From positions 1-14,539 of the forward strand of contig JAEZFL010000067.1 in NCBI GenBank assembly GCA_023417515.1: a stretch of 14,539 nt of DNA, given 5' to 3'. The position numbers were made by a program, and so were the translations under genes. The notes beneath the pieces were generated by a model. It saw nothing but the letters and a program-made list of their open reading frames with translations. It did not search any database and was not told the origin of the DNA. This document shows positions 8,931 to 14,539 of the stretch, piece by piece (the first letter of the stretch is position 1; every line of letters begins with the position of its first letter). Source of the stretch: Pseudomonadota bacterium. GTDB lineage: Bacteria > Pseudomonadota > Alphaproteobacteria > Sphingomonadales > Sphingomonadaceae.

Positions 8931-9003
8931 CCCCTCTCCCAGCGGGAGAGGGAGGGGCCCGTCCGCCGAAGCGAAGCGAAGGCGGATGGGAGGGTGAGGG
9001 CAC
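8931..9003. repeat. Family C palindromic element, copy 1 (folC-permease convergent gap)
   Basis: Two hairpins lie in tandem. CCTCTCCC-agc-GGGAGAGG spans 8933-8951. CCCGTCCGCC (8958-8967) pairs with GGCGGATGGG (8981-8990) around a 13-base loop gaagcgaagcgaa, with one G-T pair. The element ends GAGGGTGAGGGCACG and occupies nearly all of the 81-base gap between two convergent genes, so it may act as a bidirectional transcript end. A related copy is at 13077-13137. Confidence 0.78.
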
Positions 9004-9010
9004 GACCGCG

Positions 9011-10366
9011 CTAGTCGAACTTCCCCGCCGTCGCGCGCGCCTCATCCTCGGGAACCTTGCCGGCATCGCCCAGCGACAGGTCGGCAAGCCCGGTCCGCAT
9101 CATGATCCAGAACAGGATCACTCCCGGCAGAGCGACGGCCGTCGTCAGAAGGTAGAAGTTCACATAGCCGACCTGGTCGATCAGCCCGCCCGCCGTCGTG
9201 CCGGTCAGGAACCGTCCCGCGATGCTCGCAAGCGCCGAGAGCAGCGCATACTGGGTCGCCGTGAAGCGCAGATTGCACAAGGCCGACAGGTAGGCGACGA
9301 CCGCGACCCCGCCGATGCCGCTTGCGAAATTCTCGAAGAACATCACCGACGCCATCATCCAGTTGTTGTGGCCGGTGGCGGCAAGCAGGGCGAAGCCGAA
9401 ATTCGACACCGCCATCAGGATGAGGCTGATCAGCACCGCCCGCTTCATCCCGAGCTTGGCATAGAGCACGCCGCCGACGAACACGCCGATCAGGAGCGCG
9501 ATGAAGCCCACGAACACGTCGTAGAAAGCGACCTCGTCGTTGCTGAATCCAAGGTCCTCGAACAGCAGCCTCAATGTGAGGTTGGCGAGCGTGTCGCCGA
9601 TCTTGTGGATGAGCACGAACAGCAGCACGAGCAGCGCCCCCTGGCGCTTGAGGAACTCGCCGAGTGGCGCGAAATAGGCTTTGACCGCGTCGATCGGCCC
9701 GCGCACCGGCGGCGGATCGCGGTGCCGCTTCGGCTCGCCCATGATCAGGCCGACGATCATCGCCGGAAGCGCGAACACCGCGCACACCGCATAGCCCGCC
9801 GCCCAGCCGTAGCGCGCCGCCAGGACCAAAGCGAGGCCGCCCGCCGCCGCCGACCCGATCCGCCAGCCATATTGCGACATGCCCGAGCCGGCGCCGAGCT
9901 GCTCGGGATTGAGCAGTTCGATCCGATAGGCGTCGATGACGATGTCGTAGGTCGCGCCCGCCACCGCGACGATGACCGCCGCGATCACCACCGCCTGGAT
10001 GTCGGCGCGCGGGTCGCGGCTGCCGAGATAGATGACCGCGACCATGCAAATGACGCCAACCAGCCACAGCCACGACCGGCGCTGGCCGAAGCGGTGCAGC
10101 AGCGGCAGCTTCACCGTGTCGACCAGCGGCGCCCACAGGAACTTGAAATTGTACATGAGGAAGGTGAGCGCGAAGGCGGTCACCGTCGAGCGCGTCACCT
10201 CGTTCTGACGAAGCATCGTGCTCAAGGTCGCGCCGATCATCGTGAACGGGAAAGCCGACGAGATGCCGAGGAACAGGGCCGCGAGCGGCGCCGGCTCGAC
10301 ATAGGGACGGACGCCCGACGGAATGCGGTCGCGCCAGCTCGGCGCCTGCTCTTTGCTCAGATCCAT
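9011..10366 (-). CDS. AmpG-type MFS permease (putative muropeptide transporter)
   Basis: A 451-residue protein with about 12 to 14 hydrophobic segments, in the AmpG subfamily of the major facilitator superfamily. AmpG imports anhydromuropeptides released by wall turnover for recycling. Supporting motifs are FLGISSAFPFTMIGATLSTM, YNFKFLWAPLVD (the AmpG signature LKFLWAP-x-x-D variant), YDIVIDAYRIELL and LRLLFEDLGFSNDEVA. ATG 10366 is preceded by GAAGAAGG at close spacing. No ampD, nagZ or beta-lactamase regulator is beside it, and the serine hydrolase at 1661-2998 is too far away to imply linkage. Substrate is inferred from family only; some AmpG-like permeases have unknown cargo. It is divergent from the Rieske oxygenase gene across about 98 bases. 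Confidence 0.85.
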   Translation of the reverse strand: MDLSKEQAPSWRDRIPSGVRPYVEPAPLAALFLGISSAFPFTMIGATLSTMLRQNEVTRSTVTAFALTFLMYNFKFLWAPLVDTVKLPLLHRFGQRRSWLWLVGVICMVAVIYLGSRDPRADIQAVVIAAVIVAVAGATYDIVIDAYRIELLNPEQLGAGSGMSQYGWRIGSAAAGGLALVLAARYGWAAGYAVCAVFALPAMIVGLIMGEPKRHRDPPPVRGPIDAVKAYFAPLGEFLKRQGALLVLLFVLIHKIGDTLANLTLRLLFEDLGFSNDEVAFYDVFVGFIALLIGVFVGGVLYAKLGMKRAVLISLILMAVSNFGFALLAATGHNNWMMASVMFFENFASGIGGVAVVAYLSALCNLRFTATQYALLSALASIAGRFLTGTTAGGLIDQVGYVNFYLLTTAVALPGVILFWIMMRTGLADLSLGDAGKVPEDEARATAGKFD

Positions 10367-10464
10367 GGCCTTCTTCTAACGGCTGAAGGTGTCGCGGGAA
10401 GAGGCTTTGCAGCCGCCGCCTGAACCGCGCCTGTCGCTTGCCTTCGCGGCCCGGCCAGCGCACC

Positions 10465-11616
10465 ATGCGCGCCATGGACATGCCGATGCGCCAGCGCCCG
10501 ACCGAGGGTCAGCTCGCCCTCGCCGCCCGTCTCGCCGCGGGCGAGGAGCCGCCGACCGGGCCGATCGCCACCGTTCCCGCCTCGGTCTACACCGATCCCG
10601 CCCGCTTCGCCGCCGAGCAGGATCGCCTGTTCCGCCGCCTTCCCCAGGTCATCGCCCCGTCCGCCCTGCTTCCGAAGAACAACAGCGCCGTCGCCCATGA
10701 CGGCTTCGGCGCGCCCCTCCTCATCACCCGCGACAAGCAGGGCCGAGCGCATGTCTTCTGGAACGTCTGCCGCCACCGCGGCACTCGCCTCGTCGAGGGC
10801 GGCGAGACGGTGTGCGCGCCGCGCCTCGTCTGCCCCTATCACGCCTGGGCCTATGCGCTCGACGGAAGCCTCGCCGGCGTCCCGCGCTCCGACACCTTCC
10901 CGGACCTCGACAAGGCGGCGCACCACCTCAAGGAGCTTCCCAGCATCGAGGCCGGCGGCCTCATCTGGTTCTCGTTCGACGAGGACGCCGATTTCTCCGA
11001 CGCCTCGGGGCTGACGCCCGACATGGAGGCGTTCGGCCTCGCCGGCCATCGTCTCTGGCGCCGCCACGTCCACGACGTCGCCGCCAACTGGAAGCTGATC
11101 ATGGACGCCTTCCTCGAAGGCTATCACGTCCAGCGGCTGCACAGCTCGACCATCGCCCGCTTCTTCACCGACGGGATCAGCATCGCCGACCGCCTCGGCG
11201 TCCACCAGCGCAGCCTCGTCGCCCGCTCCGGCTATCTCGACAAGGTCGACACCAGCGACTGGGCCGCGGTCCGCGCGATCATGACCTATACCTACCAGCT
11301 GTTCCCGGCGACGATCCTGATCATGAGCCCGGATTATGTGAACCTCATGGTGCTGATGCCGCAGTCGGAGGGCCGCACGCTCGTCGAGGATTTCATGCTC
11401 ATCCCCGAATGGCCGCAATCGGCCGAGGAGGAGGAGCATTGGGAGAAGAGCTGGCGACTGCTCGACGAAGGCGTGTTCGGCGGCGAGGATTATCGCGCCG
11501 CCGCCTTGGGCCAGCAGGGCCTTGCCTCCGGCGCGATCGACGAGATCACCCTCGGCAATTTGGAAGGCGGCATCAAGGCCTTCCACGACCAGGTGGAGGC
11601 GGCGCTCGGCACATAA
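10465..11616 (+). CDS. Rieske-type aromatic ring-hydroxylating oxygenase, alpha subunit
   Basis: A 383-residue Rieske non-haem iron oxygenase. The 2Fe-2S cluster ligands are C102-x-H104 (NVCRHRGTR) and C123-x2-H126 (CPYHAWAY). The mononuclear iron site has H221-x4-H226 in FLEGYHVQRLH. The likely third ligand is D342 in GGEDYRAAALGQQGL, which matches the C-terminal E-D-x(6)-Q-x-G-L pattern of the family. Such enzymes hydroxylate or demethylate small molecules using electrons from a reductase and sometimes a ferredoxin. No such partner is in this window, so it would borrow redox proteins from elsewhere. Substrate is unknown. The start is uncertain: ATGs at 10465, 10474, 10480 and 10486 are in frame and no ribosome binding site decides. 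The stop TAA abuts a palindromic element. Confidence 0.9.
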   Translation: MRAMDMPMRQRPTEGQLALAARLAAGEEPPTGPIATVPASVYTDPARFAAEQDRLFRRLPQVIAPSALLPKNNSAVAHDGFGAPLLITRDKQGRAHVFWNVCRHRGTRLVEGGETVCAPRLVCPYHAWAYALDGSLAGVPRSDTFPDLDKAAHHLKELPSIEAGGLIWFSFDEDADFSDASGLTPDMEAFGLAGHRLWRRHVHDVAANWKLIMDAFLEGYHVQRLHSSTIARFFTDGISIADRLGVHQRSLVARSGYLDKVDTSDWAAVRAIMTYTYQLFPATILIMSPDYVNLMVLMPQSEGRTLVEDFMLIPEWPQSAEEEEHWEKSWRLLDEGVFGGEDYRAAALGQQGLASGAIDEITLGNLEGGIKAFHDQVEAALGT

Positions 11617-11748
11617 TCCTCCCTGTCGCAAAGCGATGGGGAGGGGGACCATGCGAAGCATGGTGGAGGGGTAACGGACGCAATCGAGCCTACCCCTCCA
11701 CCATCGCCTCCGGCGATGGTCCCCCTCCCCGAGCAAGCTCGGGGAGGA
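11617..11748. repeat. Family B palindromic element, copy 2 (probable bidirectional terminator)
   Basis: The element begins at the base after the Rieske oxygenase stop codon (TCCTCCCTG, 11617-11625) and ends GGGAGGA, three bases before the stop of the convergent response regulator. The long arms GGGGAGGGGGACC (11638-11650) and GGTCCCCCTCCCC (11718-11730) are identical to those of the copy at 7470-7596. The small hairpins differ but still pair: ACCATGC-gaa-GCATGGT and ACCATCGCC-tcc-GGCGATGGT. The right end differs from copy 1, carrying CCCCGAG-caag-CTCGGGG. It fills the entire convergent gap. Confidence 0.88.
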
Positions 11749-11751
11749 ACT

Positions 11752-12189
11752 CTAGGCAGCATCCTTGGCGAAGATCGTGAACTGCTCCGGACTCCTCTTC
11801 ACCCGTTCGCCGCGCAGCATCGCGTCGATCGCGTCGATCGCGCTTTTCAGCACCCGGTCCGAATAGGGCTTCGCGAGGCAGCCCACCGCGAGGTGACGCG
11901 CTTCCAGCGGGCAATTGCCGGTGACGAACAGAACCGCGATTCCCTTCGCATGCGCCGCCTTGGCAACTTCCACGCCGTCGCCCTCGCCCGAAAGCGACAG
12001 GTCGGCGAGGACGAGATCGAGCCGCTCCGCCTCGCCGATCACGCGCAGCGCCTCCTCGGCGGTGTCGACCGTCGCGACCACCTCATAGCCGGCGTCCTTG
12101 AGCAGATGCTCGTTGTCGAACGCGACCAGCGGCTCGTCCTCGACCACCAGGATGCACCTTATCGCCCTTTCGCGCCTGCCGAAGACCAT
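11752..12189 (-). CDS. Single-domain (CheY-like) response regulator
   Basis: A 145-residue receiver domain without an output domain. The phosphorylation site is D63 (LVLADLSLSG), with acidic pocket E17/D18 (VVEDEP), switch T90 (FVTGN) and conserved K107 (LAKPY). Such proteins act by protein contacts or as phosphate carriers in a phosphorelay. The FVTGN stretch is reminiscent of the FATGY-type motif of single-domain regulators in the sphingomonad general stress response (FAT GUY family), but it does not match fully, so membership is only a suggestion. No histidine kinase is adjacent. ATG 12189 has a GGGAGG about 13 bases upstream, rather far; the basic pre-domain stretch MVFGRRERAIR could be shorter if another start is used. 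The C-terminal helix runs to ERVKRSPEQFTIFAKDAA. Confidence 0.88.
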   Translation of the reverse strand: MVFGRRERAIRCILVVEDEPLVAFDNEHLLKDAGYEVVATVDTAEEALRVIGEAERLDLVLADLSLSGEGDGVEVAKAAHAKGIAVLFVTGNCPLEARHLAVGCLAKPYSDRVLKSAIDAIDAMLRGERVKRSPEQFTIFAKDAA

Positions 12190-12327
12190 GATAGTGCGCC
12201 TGCCTCCCTTGAGCCGCCGACCTGGGTCGGTCCGCTCGTGTAACGAGGGAGACGGTCGTCGGTGCCATCATGTGCAATCGACTGAACTCGAAATCTTTTC
12301 CGGCCATCGGCCGGGCGGAGAACCACC
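12190..12327. promoter_or_regulatory. Divergent intergenic region with two short hairpins
   Basis: This gap between the response regulator and rluB must hold both promoters. CCGACC-tg-GGTCGG (12217-12230) and CTCGT-gta-ACGAG (12235-12247) are small perfect inverted repeats in its middle. I could not recognise convincing -35/-10 boxes. The right end has GGAG at 12317-12320, 7 bases before the proposed CTG start of rluB. Confidence 0.3.
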
Positions 12328-13455
12328 CTGCCCTCGCCTTCGAAATCGGACGGACAGCGCATCGCCAAGCTGCTCGCGCGCGCCGGAATCGCCTCGCGCC
12401 GCGAGATCGAGCGGATGATCGCCGAAGGCCGGGTCGCGCTCGACGGCAAGGTCCTCGACACGCCCGCGACCGTCCTGACCTCGCTGCGCGGGGTCACCGT
12501 GGACGGCCAGCCGGTCGCCGAGCCGACTCCCGCCCGCCTGTTCCGCTTCCACAAGCCGGCCGGAACGCTCACCGCCGAGCGCGACCCCAAGGGCCGCCCG
12601 ACCATCTACGACCGCCTGCCCAGTGGCCTTCCGCGCCTGATCCCGGTCGGCCGCCTCGACTACAACACCGAGGGCCTTCTCCTCCTCACCACCGACGGCG
12701 AGCTCAAGCGCCAGCTCGAACTCCCTTCGACGGGGGTCGAGCGCTCCTACCGCGCCCGCGCCTTCGGCGAAGTCAGCCAGGAGCAGCTCGAGGAGCTGAT
12801 CCACGGAGTCGAGATCGAGGGCATCCGCTACGGCGCCATCGACGCCAACCTGGAGCGCCGCACCGGCCGCAACCAGTGGATCGAGATGAAGCTCCGCGAG
12901 GGTAAGAACCGCGAGGTCCGCCGGGTCCTCGAACATCTCGGCCTCGAGGTCAGCCGCCTCATCCGAACCGCCTACGGCCCGTTCGCGCTCGGCGACCTCC
13001 CCGTCGGCGCCGTCGACGAGATCCGCGCCCACGACCTCGTCGCCTTCCGCAACAGCCTGAAAGGCGGCCAGCCTGGCCCCTCTCCCCTCGGGGAGAGGAA
13101 GGGGCCCGCTCGCGAAGCGAGTGGGAGGCTGAGGGTACGCCCCGCAACCCGTTCGGGCCAGGATGCTCGCAAGTCCCGCCCGCCTCGCCGCGACGAGGAG
13201 CATTCCGCCCGTCCCGAGCGTCCCGCCCGCCCGTCGCAACGATCGAAGCCAGAGCGTCCGCCGGCCAAGGCCGCGCGTCCCGCCCGCCCGCCACGAGCGG
13301 AGGAGGCTGCTGCCACCCCCGAACCCGCCACGAAGCCCAAGCGCCTCAAGCGCGGCGAGGGCTGGGCCAAGCCGAAGCGTCCGAGCTCGCGCCCGACCCC
13401 GCGCGGCAGCAGGCGCGGCCCGACCCGCGGCCGACCGGGCGGCGGCAAGAAATGA
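12328..13455 (+). CDS. rluB: 23S rRNA pseudouridine synthase RluB (RsuA/RluB family), apparent CTG start
   Basis: The N-terminal S4 RNA-binding domain (GQRIAKLLARAGIASRREIE, then VALDGKVL) is followed by the synthase domain. It has FHKPAGTLT, the catalytic D111 in PVGRLDYNTEGLLLL, and GKNREVRR before LGLEVSRLIR. A long basic Arg/Pro/Lys tail typical of RluB ends the protein (375 residues). RluB isomerises a uridine in 23S rRNA. ATG 12415 would delete half of the S4 domain. Upstream in this frame, back to the TGA at 12283-12285, there is no ATG, GTG or TTG. The only plausible initiator is CTG 12328, with GGAG 7 bases before it. Residues about 250-270 are encoded by a palindromic repeat. The stop overlaps the rsmD start (ATGA). 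RsuA is the alternative name; the tail and rsmD neighbour favour RluB. Confidence 0.85.
   Translation: MPSPSKSDGQRIAKLLARAGIASRREIERMIAEGRVALDGKVLDTPATVLTSLRGVTVDGQPVAEPTPARLFRFHKPAGTLTAERDPKGRPTIYDRLPSGLPRLIPVGRLDYNTEGLLLLTTDGELKRQLELPSTGVERSYRARAFGEVSQEQLEELIHGVEIEGIRYGAIDANLERRTGRNQWIEMKLREGKNREVRRVLEHLGLEVSRLIRTAYGPFALGDLPVGAVDEIRAHDLVAFRNSLKGGQPGPSPLGERKGPAREASGRLRVRPATRSGQDARKSRPPRRDEEHSARPERPARPSQRSKPERPPAKAARPARPPRAEEAAATPEPATKPKRLKRGEGWAKPKRPSSRPTPRGSRRGPTRGRPGGGKK
13077..13137. repeat. Family C palindromic element, copy 2, inside the rluB coding sequence
   Basis: It has the same plan as the copy at 8931-9003. CCTCTCCC-ctcg-GGGAGAGG spans 13079-13098. CCCGCTCGC (13105-13113) and GCGAGTGGG (13117-13125) flank a gaa loop. 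The element ends GGCTGAGGGTACG. The second stem keeps the same G-T pair at the same place as copy 1, although its other bases differ. It is read in frame as about 21 residues (GPSPLGERKGPAREASG and on) at the join of the catalytic domain and the basic tail of RluB. Confidence 0.78.
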
Positions 13456-13985
13456 GGATCATCGCCGGCGCCTGGCGCGGCCGTCCCCTCCTCTCGCCGC
13501 CCGGCCTTGCCACCCGCCCGACCAGCGACCGCACCCGCGAGGCCCTGTTCTCGATGCTTCAGAGCCGCCTCGGCAGCTTCGAGGATCTCCACGTCGCCGA
13601 CCTGTTCGCCGGCACCGGCGCGCTCGGCCTCGAGGCGCTGAGCCGCGGCGCCGCCCGATGCACCTTCGTCGAGAGCGACCGCGCCGCGATCGGCGCGCTC
13701 CGCGACAACGTCGCCAAATTGGGCGCCGTGGACCGCGCCGACATCCGCCAGCAGGACGCCGGCCGAATCGCCGGCGGTCCCTATCACCTCGTCTTCCTCG
13801 ACCCGCCCTATCGCTCCGGCCTCGGCCAGCCCGCGCTCGCCAACCTGGTCGCGGCCGGCGCCCTCGCCCCCGGCGCGCTCGCCAGCCTTGAGACCGCCAA
13901 GGGCGAAGCCGTCGACGTCCCCGGCCTCGCGATCGACAGCGAGCGGGTTTACGGAAAAGCCAGGCTGACGCTTTTCCGCGCCTGA
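13452..13985 (+). CDS. rsmD: 16S rRNA (guanine(966)-N(2))-methyltransferase
   Basis: RsmD methylates the exocyclic amine of G966 in 16S rRNA using S-adenosylmethionine, acting late in 30S assembly. The 177-residue protein starts MRIIAGAWRGRPL, the family's signature N-terminus, followed by RPTSDRTREALFSML. The SAM-binding loop is D50-LFAGTGALGLEALSRGA, FVESDR binds the ribose, and the catalytic motif is D117-P-P-Y120. The length is typical. The ATG overlaps the rluB stop by four bases, so it is translationally coupled to that gene; two rRNA-modifying enzymes share one transcript. The following gap to the TonB-like gene is 62 bases, with no obvious terminator. Confidence 0.97.
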   Translation: MRIIAGAWRGRPLLSPPGLATRPTSDRTREALFSMLQSRLGSFEDLHVADLFAGTGALGLEALSRGAARCTFVESDRAAIGALRDNVAKLGAVDRADIRQQDAGRIAGGPYHLVFLDPPYRSGLGQPALANLVAAGALAPGALASLETAKGEAVDVPGLAIDSERVYGKARLTLFRA

Positions 13986-14047
13986 AAATCGCAAGGCTTT
14001 ACAGCGCTCAAGCCAGGTTCAGGAGCGTTCGGCTATTGTCCGCGGCC

Positions 14048-14539
14048 ATGGCGGCCTACCGAACAGCACCCGCGGATCGGGTCCGCGCCGGCGTCCCTGT
14101 CGTGCTGGTCCACGCCCTGCTCGCCATCGGGCTTCTGCGCGGGCTCGACGACGCACCGCCGCTCGCGCCCGCGGAAATCCTGAAGCTCGTCGACCTCGCG
14201 CCCGAGGACGTGCCGCCGCCGGTCGAGGAGCCGCCGCCTCCGCCGCCCTCCACCGGCTCTGCGGCGCCCGATCTCCGCGCCGCCGACCCGCGCCCCGAAG
14301 GCGCCGCATCGCCACCCAACATCGAGTCCAGGCCCACCCCGCTCGTCGCGCCGGAACCCGAGGTCCCGCCTCTCAGCCAGTTGCCGCTCACCGCCGCGAC
14401 GACGCCCGGCGCCGGTCGCGACTCCACCGCCGGCGCCGCTCCGATCCCAGGTCCGGGCACCGGCAGCGGCGGTTTCGGTACCGGCACGGGCAGCGGCCGC
14501 TATGGCGGCGGTCCCGGCGGCGGCGGCGGCGGCGGCGGC
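14048..14539 (+). CDS. TonB-family energy transducer, N-terminal part (cut by window edge)
   Basis: The frame is open to the window edge (164 codons). It begins MAAYRTAPADRVRAGVP, then one hydrophobic segment (about residues 15-32, VPVVLVHALLAIGLL), then a proline-rich region with EDVPPPVEEPPPPPP (about 58-72). A Gly/Ser/Thr-rich linker follows and ends in polyglycine. This is the layout of TonB proteins: inner-membrane anchor, periplasm-spanning spacer, and a C-terminal domain that contacts outer-membrane receptors. The C-terminal domain lies outside the window, so the call rests on the N-terminal plan only. A secreted or other Pro/Gly-rich membrane protein is the alternative. AGGAG occurs upstream, but about 22 bases from the ATG. 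Confidence 0.65.
   Translation, partial: MAAYRTAPADRVRAGVPVVLVHALLAIGLLRGLDDAPPLAPAEILKLVDLAPEDVPPPVEEPPPPPPSTGSAAPDLRAADPRPEGAASPPNIESRPTPLVAPEPEVPPLSQLPLTAATTPGAGRDSTAGAAPIPGPGTGSGGFGTGTGSGRYGGGPGGGGGGGG
14516..14539 (+). repeat. GGC triplet microsatellite encoding polyglycine
   Basis: Eight perfect GGC units run to the last base of the window and encode polyglycine in the TonB-like gene. The preceding linker is already Gly-rich with a less regular GxGSG pattern. Triplet changes would alter linker length without shifting the frame. Ending exactly on this repeat may reflect a sequence break caused by it. Confidence 0.85.

Noticed and set aside
9368..10423. 351-codon open frame on the plus strand opposite the AmpG-type permease
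   Set aside because: The translation is dominated by His, Arg, Asp and Glu without any motif, whereas the minus strand encodes a typical multi-segment membrane protein.
10438..10464. TTG start of the Rieske oxygenase at 10438
   Set aside because: Four in-frame ATG codons follow within 50 bases, the extra residues look non-coding, and no ribosome binding site supports the TTG.
10357..11736. 459-codon minus-strand frame opposite the Rieske oxygenase, running through the family B repeat
   Set aside because: Shadow of the Rieske gene, which has all its metal ligands; crossing an intergenic repeat is a further sign that the frame is accidental.
12270..12905. Plus-strand frame starting at ATG 12270 as the rluB start
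   Set aside because: It is in a different frame from the S4 and synthase motifs; using it would need a frameshift, and its translation is Arg/Pro-rich noise.

Overview
The window is dense, very GC-rich chromosomal DNA. Gene content, the pairing of accD with folC, the ATG-overlapping rluB/rsmD pair and the style of the intergenic palindromes suggest an alphaproteobacterium, most likely a sphingomonad (Sphingomonas or a close relative). This placement is inferred from protein style and gene order; no marker gene was compared. I see no phage, plasmid, insertion sequence, CRISPR, tRNA or rRNA. No stretch of more than 300 bases lacks a gene.

Layout, left to right. (1) 1-446, minus: N-terminal part of the recombination/repair ATPase RadA, cut by the window edge. 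It is divergent from a short HPF/RaiA-type ribosome-associated protein (566-889) and an endonuclease/exonuclease/phosphatase-fold hydrolase (935-1627). (2) A membrane-anchored class C beta-lactamase-fold serine hydrolase (1661-2998, minus) is divergent from a large patatin-like phospholipase (3088-5406). (3) A plus-strand run follows: lapA-like DUF1049 membrane protein, pyrF, accD, folC. It joins envelope, pyrimidine, fatty-acid and folate functions. (4) An AmpG-type muropeptide permease (9011-10366, minus) is divergent from a solitary Rieske oxygenase alpha subunit (10465-11616). (5) A single-domain response regulator (11752-12189, minus). (6) The 23S rRNA pseudouridine synthase rluB, apparently with a CTG start, overlaps the 16S rRNA methyltransferase rsmD by ATGA. 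(7) The start of a TonB-type energy transducer with a proline-rich spacer and a polyglycine tract runs off the right edge.

Most genes are ordinary housekeeping genes. The most unusual layer is a set of structured palindromic repeats, at least three families, sitting almost exclusively at gene 3' ends. Family B occurs twice (7470-7596 and 11617-11748). Its 13-base arms are identical in both copies, while the small inner hairpins differ by compensating changes, so the fold rather than the bases appears to be kept. One B copy ends in the Shine-Dalgarno sequence of folC. The other fills the whole gap between two convergent genes. Family C occurs twice: once after folC, and once inside the rluB reading frame, where it is translated as about 21 residues of the C-terminal tail. 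Family A is a double hairpin between pyrF and accD, where many alphaproteobacteria have trpFBA next to accD. A shorter hairpin at 1634-1660, between convergent genes, looks like an end of a B element.
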